Below, piece after piece: positions 1-11,797 of a stretch of DNA of 64,000 bases (the stretch's first letter is position 1; each line of letters starts with the position of its first letter). Source of the DNA: Flammula alnicola (lineage: Eukaryota > Basidiomycota > Agaricomycetes > Agaricales > Strophariaceae). The DNA is taken from positions 434,001 to 498,000 of the forward strand of contig JADNRV010000004.1 in NCBI GenBank assembly GCA_015499995.1, in the 5' to 3' direction. The position numbers and the translations under genes were made by a program. The notes beneath the pieces are model-generated. The model made no database searches, had not been told where the DNA came from, and saw nothing but the letters and a program-made list of their open reading frames with translations.

Positions 1-1971
1 CCGCAGTAACCGTTAAAGTGGGTGTGCTATCACCAGCAATAGACTCAGGCATGGTATCGGAGCAACGTGAAACTTGCGAGATTGGCTGAGTCGACTCAGA
101 TGTAGTATTTGAGTGTTTAGCTGCAGGGGTAATGTCGCTGCTCATAGTAGTGGTCGATGTCATTCTGGCATTGGATACAATGGACTGGCGCATGCTATCA
201 GAAGTGTGGGGTGAAATTTGCGAGATCGGCTCAACATGAGCCGGTTCGGGTGCAGGAGGTGGGTTGGACTTGGGCGTAGTGTTGGAAGCATGATGTGAAA
301 CCGGCTGAGTGTGAGCAGCTTTGGTTGTCAATGGCGCATGTGTCTTGGCAATAGGAGGTATGTCAGACTGGGATGTGGCATCAGCAGAGTAAGCGGTGGC
401 ATGTGGGATTAGCCCAATATGAGCAGGTTCTGGCGCTGATGGCGGTTGGCTGCTGGTCATCAGAGCATCAGATTTTGGGATGTCGTGCAGAATTGGAGGA
501 ATGGCGTCTTCGACTAGAGGCGTAGGGCTACCATTGACAAACCGGAAAGGAAAACTCTTGGCCGAAGTATTCAAAAATTGAATGAGTTGATAAACGCTAG
601 CCGGCTCGCTGAGATATTCCTTTGGGTTCTTTAGCAGTACGGGTAGCGTGAAGGTCTTGATATCATAGAAATGGGATGGATTTTCTTGGATTTCCTTCCA
701 CGGAATCGAAGGTGCTGCTGCGCCCGAAGAAAAGGAGGATTCTGCAATGCTTCAATTAGAACAGGAGGTAACCAAAGTAAGAAAGTGAAATACGCACCCC
801 AGATAACCGTAAAGTAGTCTTGAAGAACCTGGACAAGCTGGACAGCAGACGCAGTAGTGAGGTTGACGTTTGGAAAGACTGGAATCCCGTCTTCATTCAT
901 GGGGATGTTATTGACGACGGCTGCTGGCTTGCCTATTTTTGATGTCAGAATGCAGCCGATAATGTGCGAAACGTATGGTACTTACGTGGAAGCAGTATAT
1001 CCGCATGTGCCTTCCAGGTGTCTCGCCACTTGTCTTGATCCTTAAGCTCGTTCAGTATTTCTTTCCCAGTTACAAGATTTTGACCAGCGTAGATACTGTT
1101 TGGTGTTTCAAATCAGTTAGTAGGCCACAACAGCACAAGTTCTTACTTACGTTCCTGCAACAACTCCATCCTTTGCATTACGAAAGCCATATGAGAGGCT
1201 CATAACGGATGATCCCAAATAGCCTTTGGCGCAAATGTTCTGAAGAGCATCCGCAATAAGAAAGGGAAATTCTTTCTGGTTTCTAAAGTACAGTCAGTTA
1301 TATTGCATGAAACAACATGAGACAAGCGACGTACGAATATGTATCCTTGGCCAACTCCTCTGTCTTCGACTCCCAATGCTTATGATCGGCCACCTCCCAC
1401 AGTTTCGCGAGCGCTTTCTTCTTCAGCCCACCTCCACGAAGGTTCGGATACTCTGACTGCATGGCCTCCATTTCAGCCTGAATCTCCTCCTCGTGCTCTT
1501 GGGCGAACAGCTGACGCGGATGAAAGTCGCCAGCAAATAACACAAAGGTACGCAGTGCAGAGTTCGAAGAGACTCTCTGAACTGCTGCAGCAGAGGATGA
1601 GCCCGAAGCGCCTTGCTTTTCCTTTGCCTTCATGTTGTTGTTGAAATAGTTGGTGAAGGTGCGCACAATTGCCTTGCAGAGTTATTCTGATTAGTATAGC
1701 TGGTAATAAAAGAGCGGCATATGAAGGGAAAACATACCTTTTTCCATGCAGGCAATGGCTTCTCTGGCGTCGCAATATCTTTGAATAAATCAGAAGCCAG
1801 AATTGACAGAGCTGTTTCAGTTTTCCATGTGGAGAGCTCATTATTATACTTCTCCAGCCCAGGATTGATGCGGTGAACCACTTTTTCGAATGCAGGCAGG
1901 TAGCTATTCAGAACCTTCTGCTGTGCATCAGAGAATATGAAACGCGTGGCTTTCGCACCCCGACCTGGCAT
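1..1971 (-). CDS. Unrecognised spliced gene, 3' end outside the window
   Basis: I do not recognise this protein. It starts at ATG 1971 and reads through six exons that join in frame: 1971-1738, 1672-1335, 1282-1151, 1095-986, 932-798 and 741 to the window edge. Every intron is 45-66 bp with GT..AG ends. At least 563 residues are encoded. The first 80 residues are helical and lysine-rich; a KAIVRTFTNYFNNN stretch follows exon 1. The middle carries a WKAHADILLP stretch. The last exon is a low-complexity tail rich in Ser, Thr, Pro and repeated EPAH and QPISQ units, likely disordered. It diverges from the gene at 2460 across one promoter region. Its position beside a TET/JBP dioxygenase and a KDZ transposase suggests transposon cargo. 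The frame is intact, so it may still be expressed. Confidence 0.7.
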
Positions 1972-2459
1972 AGTAAATTGAAGTGTCGTTAGAAGGAGAT
2001 GAAAAAATGTTAGGGCGTACCATAGAGTTTACTTGAAGGCTTTTTATGACGCGCCAAAGGATGCCACTTCGACGTTTCAACGACTATGTTTGCTTTGGCC
2101 CCACGGCATAGTGGCTGGCATGGCCCTTCAAAGCCAGCATGTCCAAGTCAAACACCGTCGGTTGGATACATGGTAAACAGGGATGGGGCCATGGGCCATT
2201 GAATTGACCGCTTTTCTGCTTCAATAGGCTGTGCCAGTAAGCGCGTGGTTGACCATTTCTAGCAAATACATGACGTCACAAGTGATTCAGCTTTGAGCGC
2301 TTTTGAGTGCCTGTAAATAGTAAGCGCCTAGGTGCGCACACACAAGCGAACCGACATGCGCTTTATGGGGACTAAAATTTATATATAAGTCGCATTTTTA
2401 GTGACGAGAACGCAACACCTTCCGGTTTCCCAGCATCCTTCCACACCGAACTCTCCAAC
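1972..2459. promoter_or_regulatory. Shared divergent promoter region
   Basis: These 488 bp separate the start codons of two head-to-head genes and contain no credible frame of their own. A TATA-like TATATAAG lies at about 2382, roughly 70 bp before the plus-strand ATG at 2460, where a fungal TATA box would fit. A C/T-rich stretch follows before the ATG. Joint regulation of the two genes is inferred from the arrangement only. Confidence 0.5.
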
Positions 2460-3493
2460 ATGGTATTTCAATCCCCAAGTGAACGCGCAGCCTACCTTAA
2501 TGATCGAGTTCCTCCGATGAGCAACGAGGACCTTAAATGTCCCAATGGTTACCCCCATTATGAAGGTCTTTGTATGGGAAAGACGGATCGGACTTATGAT
2601 GACATTGGGCGCCGCTCAACATTTGTATGTATATTTAATTTCTGCATCCTGTAGGTCGCCAAGTTCTTCATCTCTAACTCAACTATTGCAGTGCGGCGGA
2701 CCCAGGAGCTCCCGCTGTGGGCGCTTTAAGACTCCACGACATTCCCTTCAGGTTATCAAGGACCTTCACGAAGCCATGAAGATTTATGATGACCAGCAAA
2801 GGGAGAAACGTGCTGCTCAAAAGTCGAGTTCAGCTCCCACCACTCCCACCAAGACACCCGACAAGACAAGCAAGCCCATTGTGCATAGGCATGATCTCAT
2901 TAGTATTTCAGTCTTCTATTCTTAATATGTCTTTAACTGACAGCACTTTTGCAGGTCGTATTGAACTTTCTGAAGAGGATTCGGTTAAGATCTATGTCTA
3001 CTTGACGGTAAGCCAACTACATAGTCTATTAGTAACCTAGGGATTTTAACTATAATTGCTGACATGGCATTTTACTTTCGGATAGTCCAATGGCGAGAAT
3101 TTTGAGCATACAGGCAAGCTCTCCAATGGTACCTACGCCTACCTTGAGGATGCTGTGCTTCGTGAAATGTCAAAATTTCCCATTACTTCCTGGACCGTGT
3201 ACGACATCATTCAGCGCGTTTTTGTCCCGATTCCTACCTTCAGCCGTCAAGACGTGCGGCCCAATGAGTTTTTGATCCTCCGATCCTCTGCTGTTCCACT
3301 CGAAAAATGTGATGGATTGGAGGATTTGATTGACGAGCTTCACATGCATTTCACGTCATTGATCAAGACCATTCAAAAGGATAAGGGCACAGGTGCTCGC
3401 CATAAACGCAAAGTGTCGGAAGGCTCCCTGGAAGCTGGCCCCTCGCAGAGCCGCCAAAAGAAGGCAAAAATTGTTATTGATTTGACGGTTTGA
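2460..3493 (+). CDS. Unrecognised Cys-containing small nuclear-type protein
   Basis: Four exons join in frame: 2460-2624, 2692-2902, 2955-3007 and 3086-3493, giving about 278 residues. Residues 20-65 contain spaced cysteines in LKCPNGYPHYEGLC and a later CGGPRSSRCGRF, the second spanning the exon 1/2 junction. This spacing is loosely like a small zinc-binding module such as a GRF finger, but I cannot confirm that. A Lys/Ser/Thr-rich linker follows (residues 80-125). The C-terminal half has a folded-looking region ending in GARHKRKVSEG and RQKKAKIVIDL, a likely nuclear localisation signal. It diverges from the gene ending at 1971 and converges on the TET/JBP gene with a 191-bp gap. The second donor (2903) was chosen because only it keeps the downstream frame. 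Function unknown. Confidence 0.65.
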
Positions 3494-3684
3494 CAAGTTG
3501 AACTTTAGTTTATTTCCCCCTCTTTCAAATGTACTGTCATATGGAGTAACTAGCTTGATATTAGATACGCTGTTCCAAGAATATATGTATGTTTCAAATT
3601 AGGATAGCATGTGTACATAGCAAGGCATTGAGTCCATTTAGAAACACTAACTACCACCCTCATCCACCCACCGATGTGCGACAC

Positions 3685-5120
3685 CTATGCCTGCAGCTCT
3701 TCAATGGTGCTGAGCATCTCCAAGCCACGAATCCAGCGAGTGGATTGGTCATGCATTCGCTGCGCCTTCTCCTCCTCGCTCGCATTCGCCTCCCAATCAG
3801 CCTGCTTCTGACATCCATTGTCGACCCAACGGAAGAGCCCTCCGGCGCTGTATTGTGCAAAGGAATACCTGGTTTCGTTGTTGGCTATTGGAGTGTTCGA
3901 GTGCCGGATCATGGCGGAGGGGATGAGGATGGTCGATCCAGGAGGAAACCGGATGATGTACTTCAGATCCCAGAGCACGAGATGCCCTCCACGGTCCGGG
4001 TTGAAGGAGCCCAAGGCCGTGATGGCACACCATCCCCAGGTGAGGTTTGCGTAATCACGGTGGGGGAATGAAACAGTGCGAGGGCCAAAGTTAATGGTGG
4101 CAGAGGCGAAGGCGGACTTAGGGAAGGTGCGACAGATGGTGTCAGGTGACCAGCGCACAAGTTCGTCTATTGTGTCTTGGTAGTAATTGTAGAGCCGGGG
4201 GGCGACTGTCTCGAAGGCGGCTGGATGAATGTTGTTAATGAGGGCTGTAGCGGGGTAATAATTTTACTTACAGTTGGTGAATCCGACGATGCGTTTGAAC
4301 GCCGGTTGCTGCAAAAGCTCGTTCAGGATTGGGGTGCATGCTGGCGAATTCAATCGCATGCGTGGAGATGCCTGCCCGCCACCATGGGAGAGCCCAATTT
4401 GATAGGCTGGGAATGCGCCGCGACGGTGGATAGTGTGCTCGGGTGGAGCAAGCTGCTGCCGAGCAAAGTGGATGGCGCGTGATGCATCAAGGTTCACTTT
4501 GCCCCAGTCGATGCACTTGGGAGTGCCGGCAAGAAGACCAATCACGCGGTTATTTGAGACAATGATGCGCGAGTCCCTGAGGAATGGATTGTCAGCTGCG
4601 TGGTCCATCGAGGCAGAATGGGGCGGTGCTTACCTGCCGGTCCACTCGACTTCGTTCATGCTGAACTTATGCTTAAGTTCATCCGTACTCCAGTCCCTCC
4701 ACTCCTCCTTTCCATCTCGGAGACCCACCCATGCCGGCTTCGTCGTTTTGAAGTCCTTCTCCATGTCAATGGCAGGGTGAAGCGGGTTTGCCGAGGCAAT
4801 AGGCCTGTACTTTGCAGTACAGGCTTTGAGGCGACTGCCAGACAACTCCTGGATTGCCGCCCGCTTCTTCCTGCGCTCTTCTCGTTGGCGGACATTCTTC
4901 CAAGCACGATCTTTCATGCCAGGAGGTCGAATGGGCGCAGCGATGGTTGAGGGGTGGGGGCAGGTGCTTGGGGTGCGGTCAAAGGCAACGAGGGGGGTGG
5001 GTCGTCCTCATCGAGGTCAGAAAGGTCAGAAATGTCAGAAAGGGTGAGGTCTGCATCCATGTGCTGGACAAGGTGGTCCTCGAGTTTAAAGAATGATGGC
5101 GCATGCAAGGGGGATCCCAT
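3685..5120 (-). CDS. TET/JBP-family 2-oxoglutarate/Fe(II) dioxygenase
   Basis: Predicted to oxidise 5-methylcytosine (or a related base) in DNA using Fe(II) and 2-oxoglutarate. The C-terminal exon carries the fungal TET/JBP core. It has an HxD iron-binding motif in FPHRDYANL (about 4050-4070), the GWCAITALG and GGHLVLWDL strands, FPPGSTILIPSA, the distal histidine in RHSNTPI (about 3898), and the 2-oxoglutarate-binding arginine in ETRYSFAQY (about 3868). GGLFRWV follows. Exons are about 5120-4634, 4576-4272 and 4244-3685, about 450 residues. The N-terminal part is acidic, then has a basic KDRAWKNVRQREERRKKR stretch. The start is uncertain: ATG 5120 is the first in frame, but an upstream exon is possible. 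A one-base shift in a C-rich run near 4995-5005 is needed to join the acidic part to the basic part, so it may be slightly broken. Linkage of such genes to KDZ transposons in basidiomycetes is published. Confidence 0.85.
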
Positions 5121-5582
5121 ATGAATGTCGCCGGGCAAAGCACCACGCGCCGCTGGTGAGCCGGTATCTGCACAGCATATGGAGAATTTAATGAGCTTAA
5201 TAAAAATATTAAAGAGATGTAGCGCCCTTCAGTCGCGCACACGACCAAAGCAGGGCGAGGGCTTCACACAGCAGTTCCAAGGTCGGATCCGCCAAGTGAA
5301 GTCCTCGACCAGCTCAGATAGTGCACTCGATGGGAGGGCGACATATGGTACCAAAATGACCCACTTTGCATCTGTTGAGGTGTTCGCAGCATTTGCAGGC
5401 AGAGGGATATTTGAATTTCAGACAACTTATTGAACTTCGAGAATCGACGCGACCGTTGATTGTATCACGTGCCCAGTGGCACGGTCTAATCCGTTGGACG
5501 CTGGTAATATATAGCATTGTCCTTATTCTCAATTGCTGACTTGACATACCGGTCTTTTCTTGACCTAGACCTGCTGCTCACT
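5121..5582 (-). other. Upstream region of the dioxygenase with a possible cysteine-rich exon
   Basis: No certain gene. On the minus strand an open frame (about 5547-5314) contains a compact cysteine cluster, ACKCCEHLNRC then GTICRPPIECTI, with at least six Cys. A usable acceptor (TGTGCAG, near 5168) would extend the dioxygenase frame upstream through TGSPAARGALPGDIHMG. I could not find a clean donor joining the two, so I do not merge them. It may be a lost or alternative 5' exon of the dioxygenase. Confidence 0.3.
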
Positions 5583-6110
5583 CTCGGAGTCGCTCAAGCA
5601 CTTGCACCTCGAGCTCACACTGATACCCCTCCTCTCTCGGCATTCGAGGGCTCGTCGATCTCGGAAGGGTCTCAGTCCAGCATCGACCTCTCCCAGCTCA
5701 ATGTCGCCCTCTCCAACGCCACGCACTCAATTCCATGAACAGGGCTCGTGCTCGTGCTCGCGGCACAGGTCGTCGTCAGCGATATTCCAAGGCACACATC
5801 TCTCGCCCTTCCGTGTACGAGACCATCGAGCAAGGGCACAGCCAGAGGAACCACTTGGGATTGCGATCCAATGTATGTATTTTGACTATCTGCTGTCGTG
5901 TCTTTTTCTTATTGACGATTTCTTTAGACTTTCAAGCCCCAGCAGAACCAGCGGGCATGCAAGCACTTCTCGAACGCTCGGTGCAAAGCTACGGCCCACT
6001 TCCATCTGATCTCCGTCCACGTCAAATGCGCCCTCGAACCTCGTCGCGGCCACCGCCCTAACCCCAAGCACGGATCTCGAAAGGGACCCTCTCGCCAGAG
6101 CGGACCCGGA
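5583..6110 (+). pseudogene. Captured host-gene fragment, source unidentified
   Basis: Two overlapping frames read like one protein after a single frameshift. The first gives GSSISEGSQSSIDLSQLN and ALSNATHSI; the second continues with an arginine-alanine run and SRPSVYETIEQ. A GT..AG intron (about 5873-5933) joins RSN to TFKPQQNQRACKHFSN and then a basic tail ending at a TGA near 6116. Retained introns suggest DNA-level capture. Source gene not recognised. It lies between the dioxygenase and the transposase, beside other captured pieces, so it is probably non-functional cargo. Confidence 0.4.
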
Positions 6111-6248
6111 TCTTGACTGCTATCCTCGACGACTCAAATTCCAGCAATCGCCCACCGAGACCAACTGCAGCTCGCACGACACCCTTGTTGCTTTGCTGGG
6201 CGTCCTCTTACCATCTTCGCAAGCCACATACGTGGGATCTAACGCGGC

Positions 6249-7020
6249 ATGGGTGCTACCAGCGACCAAGACCCTTTCGCTCTCTTCCACACTCCGCCGC
6301 CCAACGAAACTCCCGGAGAACGAGCAGCTCGCCAGGCAATCAGATCGACGAACAGCTGAAGGCAGAGCGTTGGGCGTTGAAAAAGCAGAACTATACGGTT
6401 CGCGTGCTCTTGCTCGGTCAACCTGAGAGCGGTAAGTGCTCATCTAGCGCTCACTGTCAATTCTTATTACTATAACTAACTGGATCCTACGTTAGGTTCT
6501 CGCGAGTTGCCTCGATGATATGAAGATACTCTGGTCAGATGAAGTTGTAAAGGTCGTTTTGAAGAAACGAAGAATACGGCTGGAAGATTCGGCTGGATTG
6601 TGAGTCTTTCGTGGTGTCGTCTTCAGCCTGCTACTTATGACATGCCGTTGTTTCTTAGATGACCTCGACCGCATCGCAAGGCGGGATTACAAACCTTCTG
6701 ATGACGATGTTTTTCTGATGACGATGTTTCGGGCTCGTTTAAGGACGTTGGGTGTGCAAGAATATCGAATAAAGTTCGAAGCCAACTCCAGTGCGTTCGC
6801 TGGTGCGTTTTAGCTACTACTACTTCCCTACGACATAGCTATTTACCTCAGCCATTCCAGGCGGTATCGGAGGAGATGCTGGCAGGGACTGGCTCTTGTA
6901 TGGCGTTGGCGGATCTCGGACGATGGTACGTATGCATGTTGATCGAATGAAACCCCAGCTCATTCCACTCAATCTAGCACCATGCTTGGGTACCGTATTT
7001 CGATTTCCTCAAAAGCGCAG
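6249..7020 (+). pseudogene. Captured G-alpha (heterotrimeric G protein subunit) fragment
   Basis: This is the 5' part of a gene of the expanded agaricomycete G-alpha family. ATG 6249 opens MGATSDQDPFALFHTPPPNE, the usual start of these large G-alphas. After a frameshift comes IDEQLKAERWALKKQ and the P-loop approach VRVLLLGQPESGK. Later exons give ILWSDEVVKVVLKKRRIRLE, DDLDRIARRDYKPSDDD, RARLRTLGVQEYRIKFEA, DWLLYGVGGSRTM (the DVGG switch region) and HAWVPYFDFL. Introns are kept (for example after PESG and after SRTM), so it was copied as DNA. It is broken by a frameshift near 6340, a small internal duplication near 6705, and loss of everything after the switch region. The normal DVGG Asp is Gly here. 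It cannot encode a working GTPase. Confidence 0.75.
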
Positions 7021-7157
7021 ATTTCGTGTAACTCCTAAACGGTGCTATGATTTGTGCGCTCTTTCTATTTTTCTACTTATATCTTTCGGAAAGTCAATTT
7101 TATCATATCCCCATGGACCTTTATATTGTTGCTTCTCCATGTATATATTTCCAAGCA

Positions 7158-7325
7158 ATAAACGCCGCATTGACACCTAGTGACTTGCAGCACTATCTTG
7201 GCACTATCCGTCATCTTTTCCAACTTCGAGCCAACATCTTCTCCAGGAAGTCCCTTCAAGCCGAACTGGGGCAGGTTGAAGCAACGCGATTAATAGTTGT
7301 TCCTGCAAGTCTGTGGGTTGATTGA
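7158..7325 (+). pseudogene. Captured exon fragment, source unidentified
   Basis: A frame of about 55 residues reads INAALTPSDLQHYLGTIRHL, then RKSLQAELGQVEATRLIVV, then a stop at 7323. It has the regular composition of a real protein exon and is preceded by an AT-rich intron-like stretch. It follows directly on the G-alpha fragment but is not part of G-alpha as I know it, so it is probably a separate captured exon. No function proposed. Confidence 0.35.
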
Positions 7326-7578
7326 TCACAGGGATGTTCTGTAAGTGCCAGCGGCAGCGCTTGCCAAGGTACACACTTCTCTGCTTGTGGCCACTCCGCT
7401 TTGAACTTCGATTGGGCCTTGATATTTCGCGTGCATTGTTCTAAGGGCCACTATGGCTTGTAAACACGGAGTTGATATGTGAGTGGCCTTATTCAAGCGA
7501 TATTCTTAAGACTTTATACGCATTACCGTTCAGAAATCCCTCACCCCTTTTCTCCTCCCTTAGGACCCACTTTCCGAT

Positions 7579-10500
7579 ATGTCGACACTGAAGCTACGAG
7601 AAAAGAAGATGGCGCAGCTGAGGGAAAAATATGCGAGTCGCATCCACGAGGACGATCAGACGGCCTACTCTGAATATACAGTCATTGCTGGTACGGCACA
7701 TTCATACCATCCCCTGCTTTTCCCATCGCAAATTCTCCTTACCTTAGGATCAACTGTGACAACTTCGTTGTCAGCTTTGCCACTCCCGCCACAGCCACTT
7801 GAACAAATGGATCTCCCGAAACCTTCTTCTACTGAGACTCCAAAATCGGAGAAAACAAAGGTGGCGCGTACACAGGTTCGTCGCCTTCCATGATCCATCC
7901 CCTCTAGCAGTTCATTCTCAAGTTTATTACAGAGATCTGAGCAACTCGGAGAATTCGAAGATAATTTTTCTTGGATCTTGGACTGTATGTTCAAGCTTCA
8001 AGCCGACAGATCGATTGGCGAGGACTGTCCGTGCGGTACTCCAGGAGCAACAAGAACAACGAGGTGTTCCGACTGCATGTTTGGCAGCCAACCAACCTGC
8101 TCCAAATGTTTTATTGCCGCTCATCACGCCAAACCTACGCATTGGGCCGAGAAGTGGGACTCGGACAAGGGATTTTTCATTCGACATGACATTTCAACTC
8201 TTCGTCCACAGGGGTACTCCATCCAATTCGGGCATCTTGGCGTAGTTTGTCCCTATACTACAGAGGAGAATGAGGTCTTCTTTCACATCATAGACTGTAA
8301 CGGCATCCACAATACCAAGGTTCGCTTTTGCGGCTGTCCAGGTTCCTTGGATCGCGCAAAGCAGCTTCTAGCACATGGCCTATTTCCTGCAACGTTGGCG
8401 CGGCCCCAAATGGCATTCACATTCCAACTTCTTGAGACATTCCACATCCTTCACCTCGAATCGAAAATCGCAAAGTATGATTTTGTTGGTGCTCTTCGAC
8501 GACTAACTGACAATGCGTTTGTGCATAACGTATCTGTAAGCACATTTAGTTTGCTTTTGTAATTGAATGTTAATTGTTCAAATATTAGGACCCCTATCCC
8601 CAATTTCGGGTCGTGACCCAGGTCTGGACCGTGCTTAAGGCAATGATGCGTCTTGGACAGTGTCACGGCATTGACCAGATTCTACCAAACCGTCGTCCTG
8701 GAAACCTTATTGTTTTCTGTCCGGCATGCCCAGAGCCTGGCGTGAATATGGAACCAGGTTGGGAGCGTACTCCTAATCACCTCCGGTGAGTTTCAAAATT
8801 GTAGAATATCCGGCCTACTCTTCTCAAACTTGCAACATCCCTAGTCACCTCAATCAGACAAGGTTTACAGCAGATGGAAATTTTCATTTGAACCACTTCA
8901 TTAAGAATAACGATCCAGAAGAAATCTCTCTGTTTCGAGGCAATGCATACTTTCCGAAAGATGAGAAGTTTAAACCCTACATAGCGAGAGTCTCTAGCGA
9001 TATTCCTGAGGTACGAGGAACATGGTTCACATTCAGCACAATGCCTAATCGTGACATTTGTCTAGAAATCGCACCCCTGCAGCCATCTGAGCGTCTTGAA
9101 GAATCGAAAGGAAAAGAAGTTTGACTACATGGATGTATCGGGTGCTTCCCAAGTTGCATGCAGCCATGTTATCATCAAATCAACAGTCGATCTTCAGCTT
9201 GGAGAGCGGTATGTTGTTTTATTCTGCCATTTTTAACTCTTGGTAACGAAATACATTAGGTTTGCGAACACCGACTACGCCCTAGCGCACGCAATACAGC
9301 AACATCGACCAGTTGAGAGGGGCACAAAGATGAACTGCGACCATCTCATGTCATACGATATTGCATGTGCCTACCACATCAACATCGTTGACCGGTTTAA
9401 GAAGAATTTTCCCGAGCTCGTTGCCGACGTGGAGGCAATTAGGTGGCTTATACCCTTGGTTCACATTCAAAACCACAAGGATAACTGCACCTATCTGCAC
9501 TCATCAGCATACACACCAAGCGCTGGGCATTTCCACGGAGAGACAGCCGAAATGCCTTGGTCGGAGTCAAATCAACTTGGGCCTCAAACAAGGCAGATGA
9601 ACAATGGACAGCGAAAGGATGTTCTGATCGACAATGCTGGGGATTGGAACTGGAAGAAGACCGCAAACATGAGTAAGTGGCTTTACGTCTGCAGCGAAAT
9701 CTCAACTAAATGGGCTATTCAAATTTTAGCGACGACTCTTTATAATGAAATCATTCGAGCGAAAGTTCTAGCAGATGAAAAGCGGGAGGCATTCAAGGCC
9801 TTGTGTGAGCTGTATCCTGGCCGCATAGAAACTTGGAATAACCTTGATCGCGAACGTCGGGTAGTCTCGAAGGGAAAAGAGGTTGAGTGTGTTTATCGAC
9901 ACAGCCAGAAAAAAGGTAAGAAATTCTGCTCCGACATGGTTGGCTATTATTAGCATATTAACAGCTTTATATCTTCGACAGAACCTTCACATACCAGAAT
10001 TTACAACCTCCTCATTGACGAACTTCAAGCGAAGATATCAATCGGAACAATAGCGCCAGAGATGGGTTTAATCCCTTCATTTCTGAAGGATGGATTGAGT
10101 ATCTTGGAGACTAAGTATGTTTTTCAGATGGGACCTTAGTATTTGAAATTAAAATTTATCTACTTTGTAGGCGCCGCATAACTTCTAAGCTGTCGACACA
10201 GCAGCATGGTGTGGCAGATCCCAAGTTGAATGATGAGATCTCTAAGCAGCGAAGTAAACTCCGTAACCAGATCAACAAGTGGAGACGCGTACAGAGGAAA
10301 ATTGCGCCTCAGGTGGGCGATCATGTGGCCAAACAAGCCTTATCATTCAAGACACTCGACTCCACTGAAGACGAAAACCTCTTCCTTCCTTCCGACTTCT
10401 CCCTCAGTGATCGCCTCTCACTCAATTTAATCCAACTTTCCGAACTTCAGCGACGATATTTTCAAGGATATGCACACAATTACAAGGATCAGGTCCGCTT

Positions 10501-11797
10501 GATTTCAAAATCGCTCTCAGCGCTGCGTGTAGAGAAGAAGAAAAATGCCTACGGTCAGGACCGACATACTCGGGCCGCGGCGAGGATCTCGGATGTCGAA
10601 CATCGCTTGGACCTCGCAATTGAAGACTACAATGCTACACGTAGTGCCTTGGTTTCATTGGGCATGAGCGAGGATGATCCGGAATTCCCTCCTTTGACAT
10701 TGAAGGATACATTTCGAAAGAGGACGAACACTAAGCGCGCGGTTGGTGATACCTATCGTATGGATGGGCTCATCTGGACAAATACGGGCGCAACAGGTGG
10801 CGCTCGCGCATCTCAAGCCGCATCTAGTGGTGAATGTGCCGTTTCCATTGCAACTCAAGGTTCCAGGGCAAAAAAGCGTGCGTATCAGTATCACAGTATT
10901 CTTTGCCAGTTTTTTTATCTCAATTACCTTTCAGGGCAATATGTTGCAGGGAAGGCAGGCCATCGTAAGGGAAAACGTCGCCGCCTCAATGGTGACGAGC
11001 CTGGTGAAGCTGGCAGTGCAAAAGACCAGAAGAAAAATCGAACAGGTATGAATCTCAGTGTTTTTTTTTACTTTCTTCATAGATTCATTTATTCTAATAC
11101 AGACGGTTGGATCTGGCGTCCCACTCCAGGCACTGATCTTACGGAGAAGGAGCTCGCAGAGTGGATCGAGGAAGGTAAAGCTATTTTTACTTACATGCAT
11201 CTAACGCTTACATTTTCTGCTAGGTGACCGCGTTCAATGGTTTCGTGCAGAAGCCGAGATGCAGCGCTGGCAGGAGGAGCTTGAAACTCTTCAAGCAGAT
11301 TTCATGCGCTGCATCCGCACCTTTCAGAAAATGTCTGAGGTCTGGAAAGATCTCGCAAAGTCAAATTCCGGTGAACCTGGAAAAACCGCATATGCTAGAA
11401 AAAAGTCCTCGATGTTCACCGAAATGGCGATCCGTGGTCAGCAGCAGTTCGAAAACGCCGGGTACAGCAATCGCGTCCTCGAGGAAGGCAAAATCCTCGC
11501 TGATTACCTTGAAATTGACCGCAGTGACTTGGAAAAGAGCCTTCAACATCTTCTTGTAGGCGTATCTTTCTCTGTCATTTTGATCTGCTCCTAAAAATCA
11601 TCCTGTTTAGCAACCATTGCAGTCAGGCACGGAAAATATGAATGGTAGCCATGATGGGCTCTCTCTTCATCCAAACGACGAGTCGTCTATGGATACTGAC
11701 ATGACCTCTGAAGGGATGTCGGGCACGGAGTCAGAGGTGCGTCCATTTTTGGCCAGAATACATCCACTCTACTGATATTAGCTCCTAGGAGGATTAA
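7579..11797 (+). CDS. KDZ transposase with CxC2-type cysteine cluster
   Basis: Transposase of the Kyakuja-Dileera-Zisupton class, expected to cut and join the ends of its own element in the nucleus. Fifteen exons all join in frame with GT..AG introns: 7579-7690, 7748-7875, 7933-8535, 8589-8785, 8845-9010, 9066-9208, 9260-9672, 9730-9915, 9982-10114, 10171-10877, 10935-11045, 11103-11174, 11224-11555, 11611-11736 and 11789-11797. This gives 1145 residues with no stop. Residues about 110-155 form the cysteine cluster (CPCG, RCSDC, CSKC, then HH and THW). The core has MSYDIACAYHINI, with the first likely catalytic Asp, then HIQNHKDNC, AGHFHGETAEMPW and KDVLIDNAGDWNWKK, all family landmarks. The C-terminus is helical and charged, with basic GHRKGKRRRLNG. 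It looks potentially functional. It lies downstream of, and on the opposite strand to, the TET/JBP gene. Confidence 0.9.

Noticed and set aside
6249..7020. A working G-alpha gene
   Set aside because: Frameshift after the first exon, an internal duplication, a changed switch motif and no C-terminal half.
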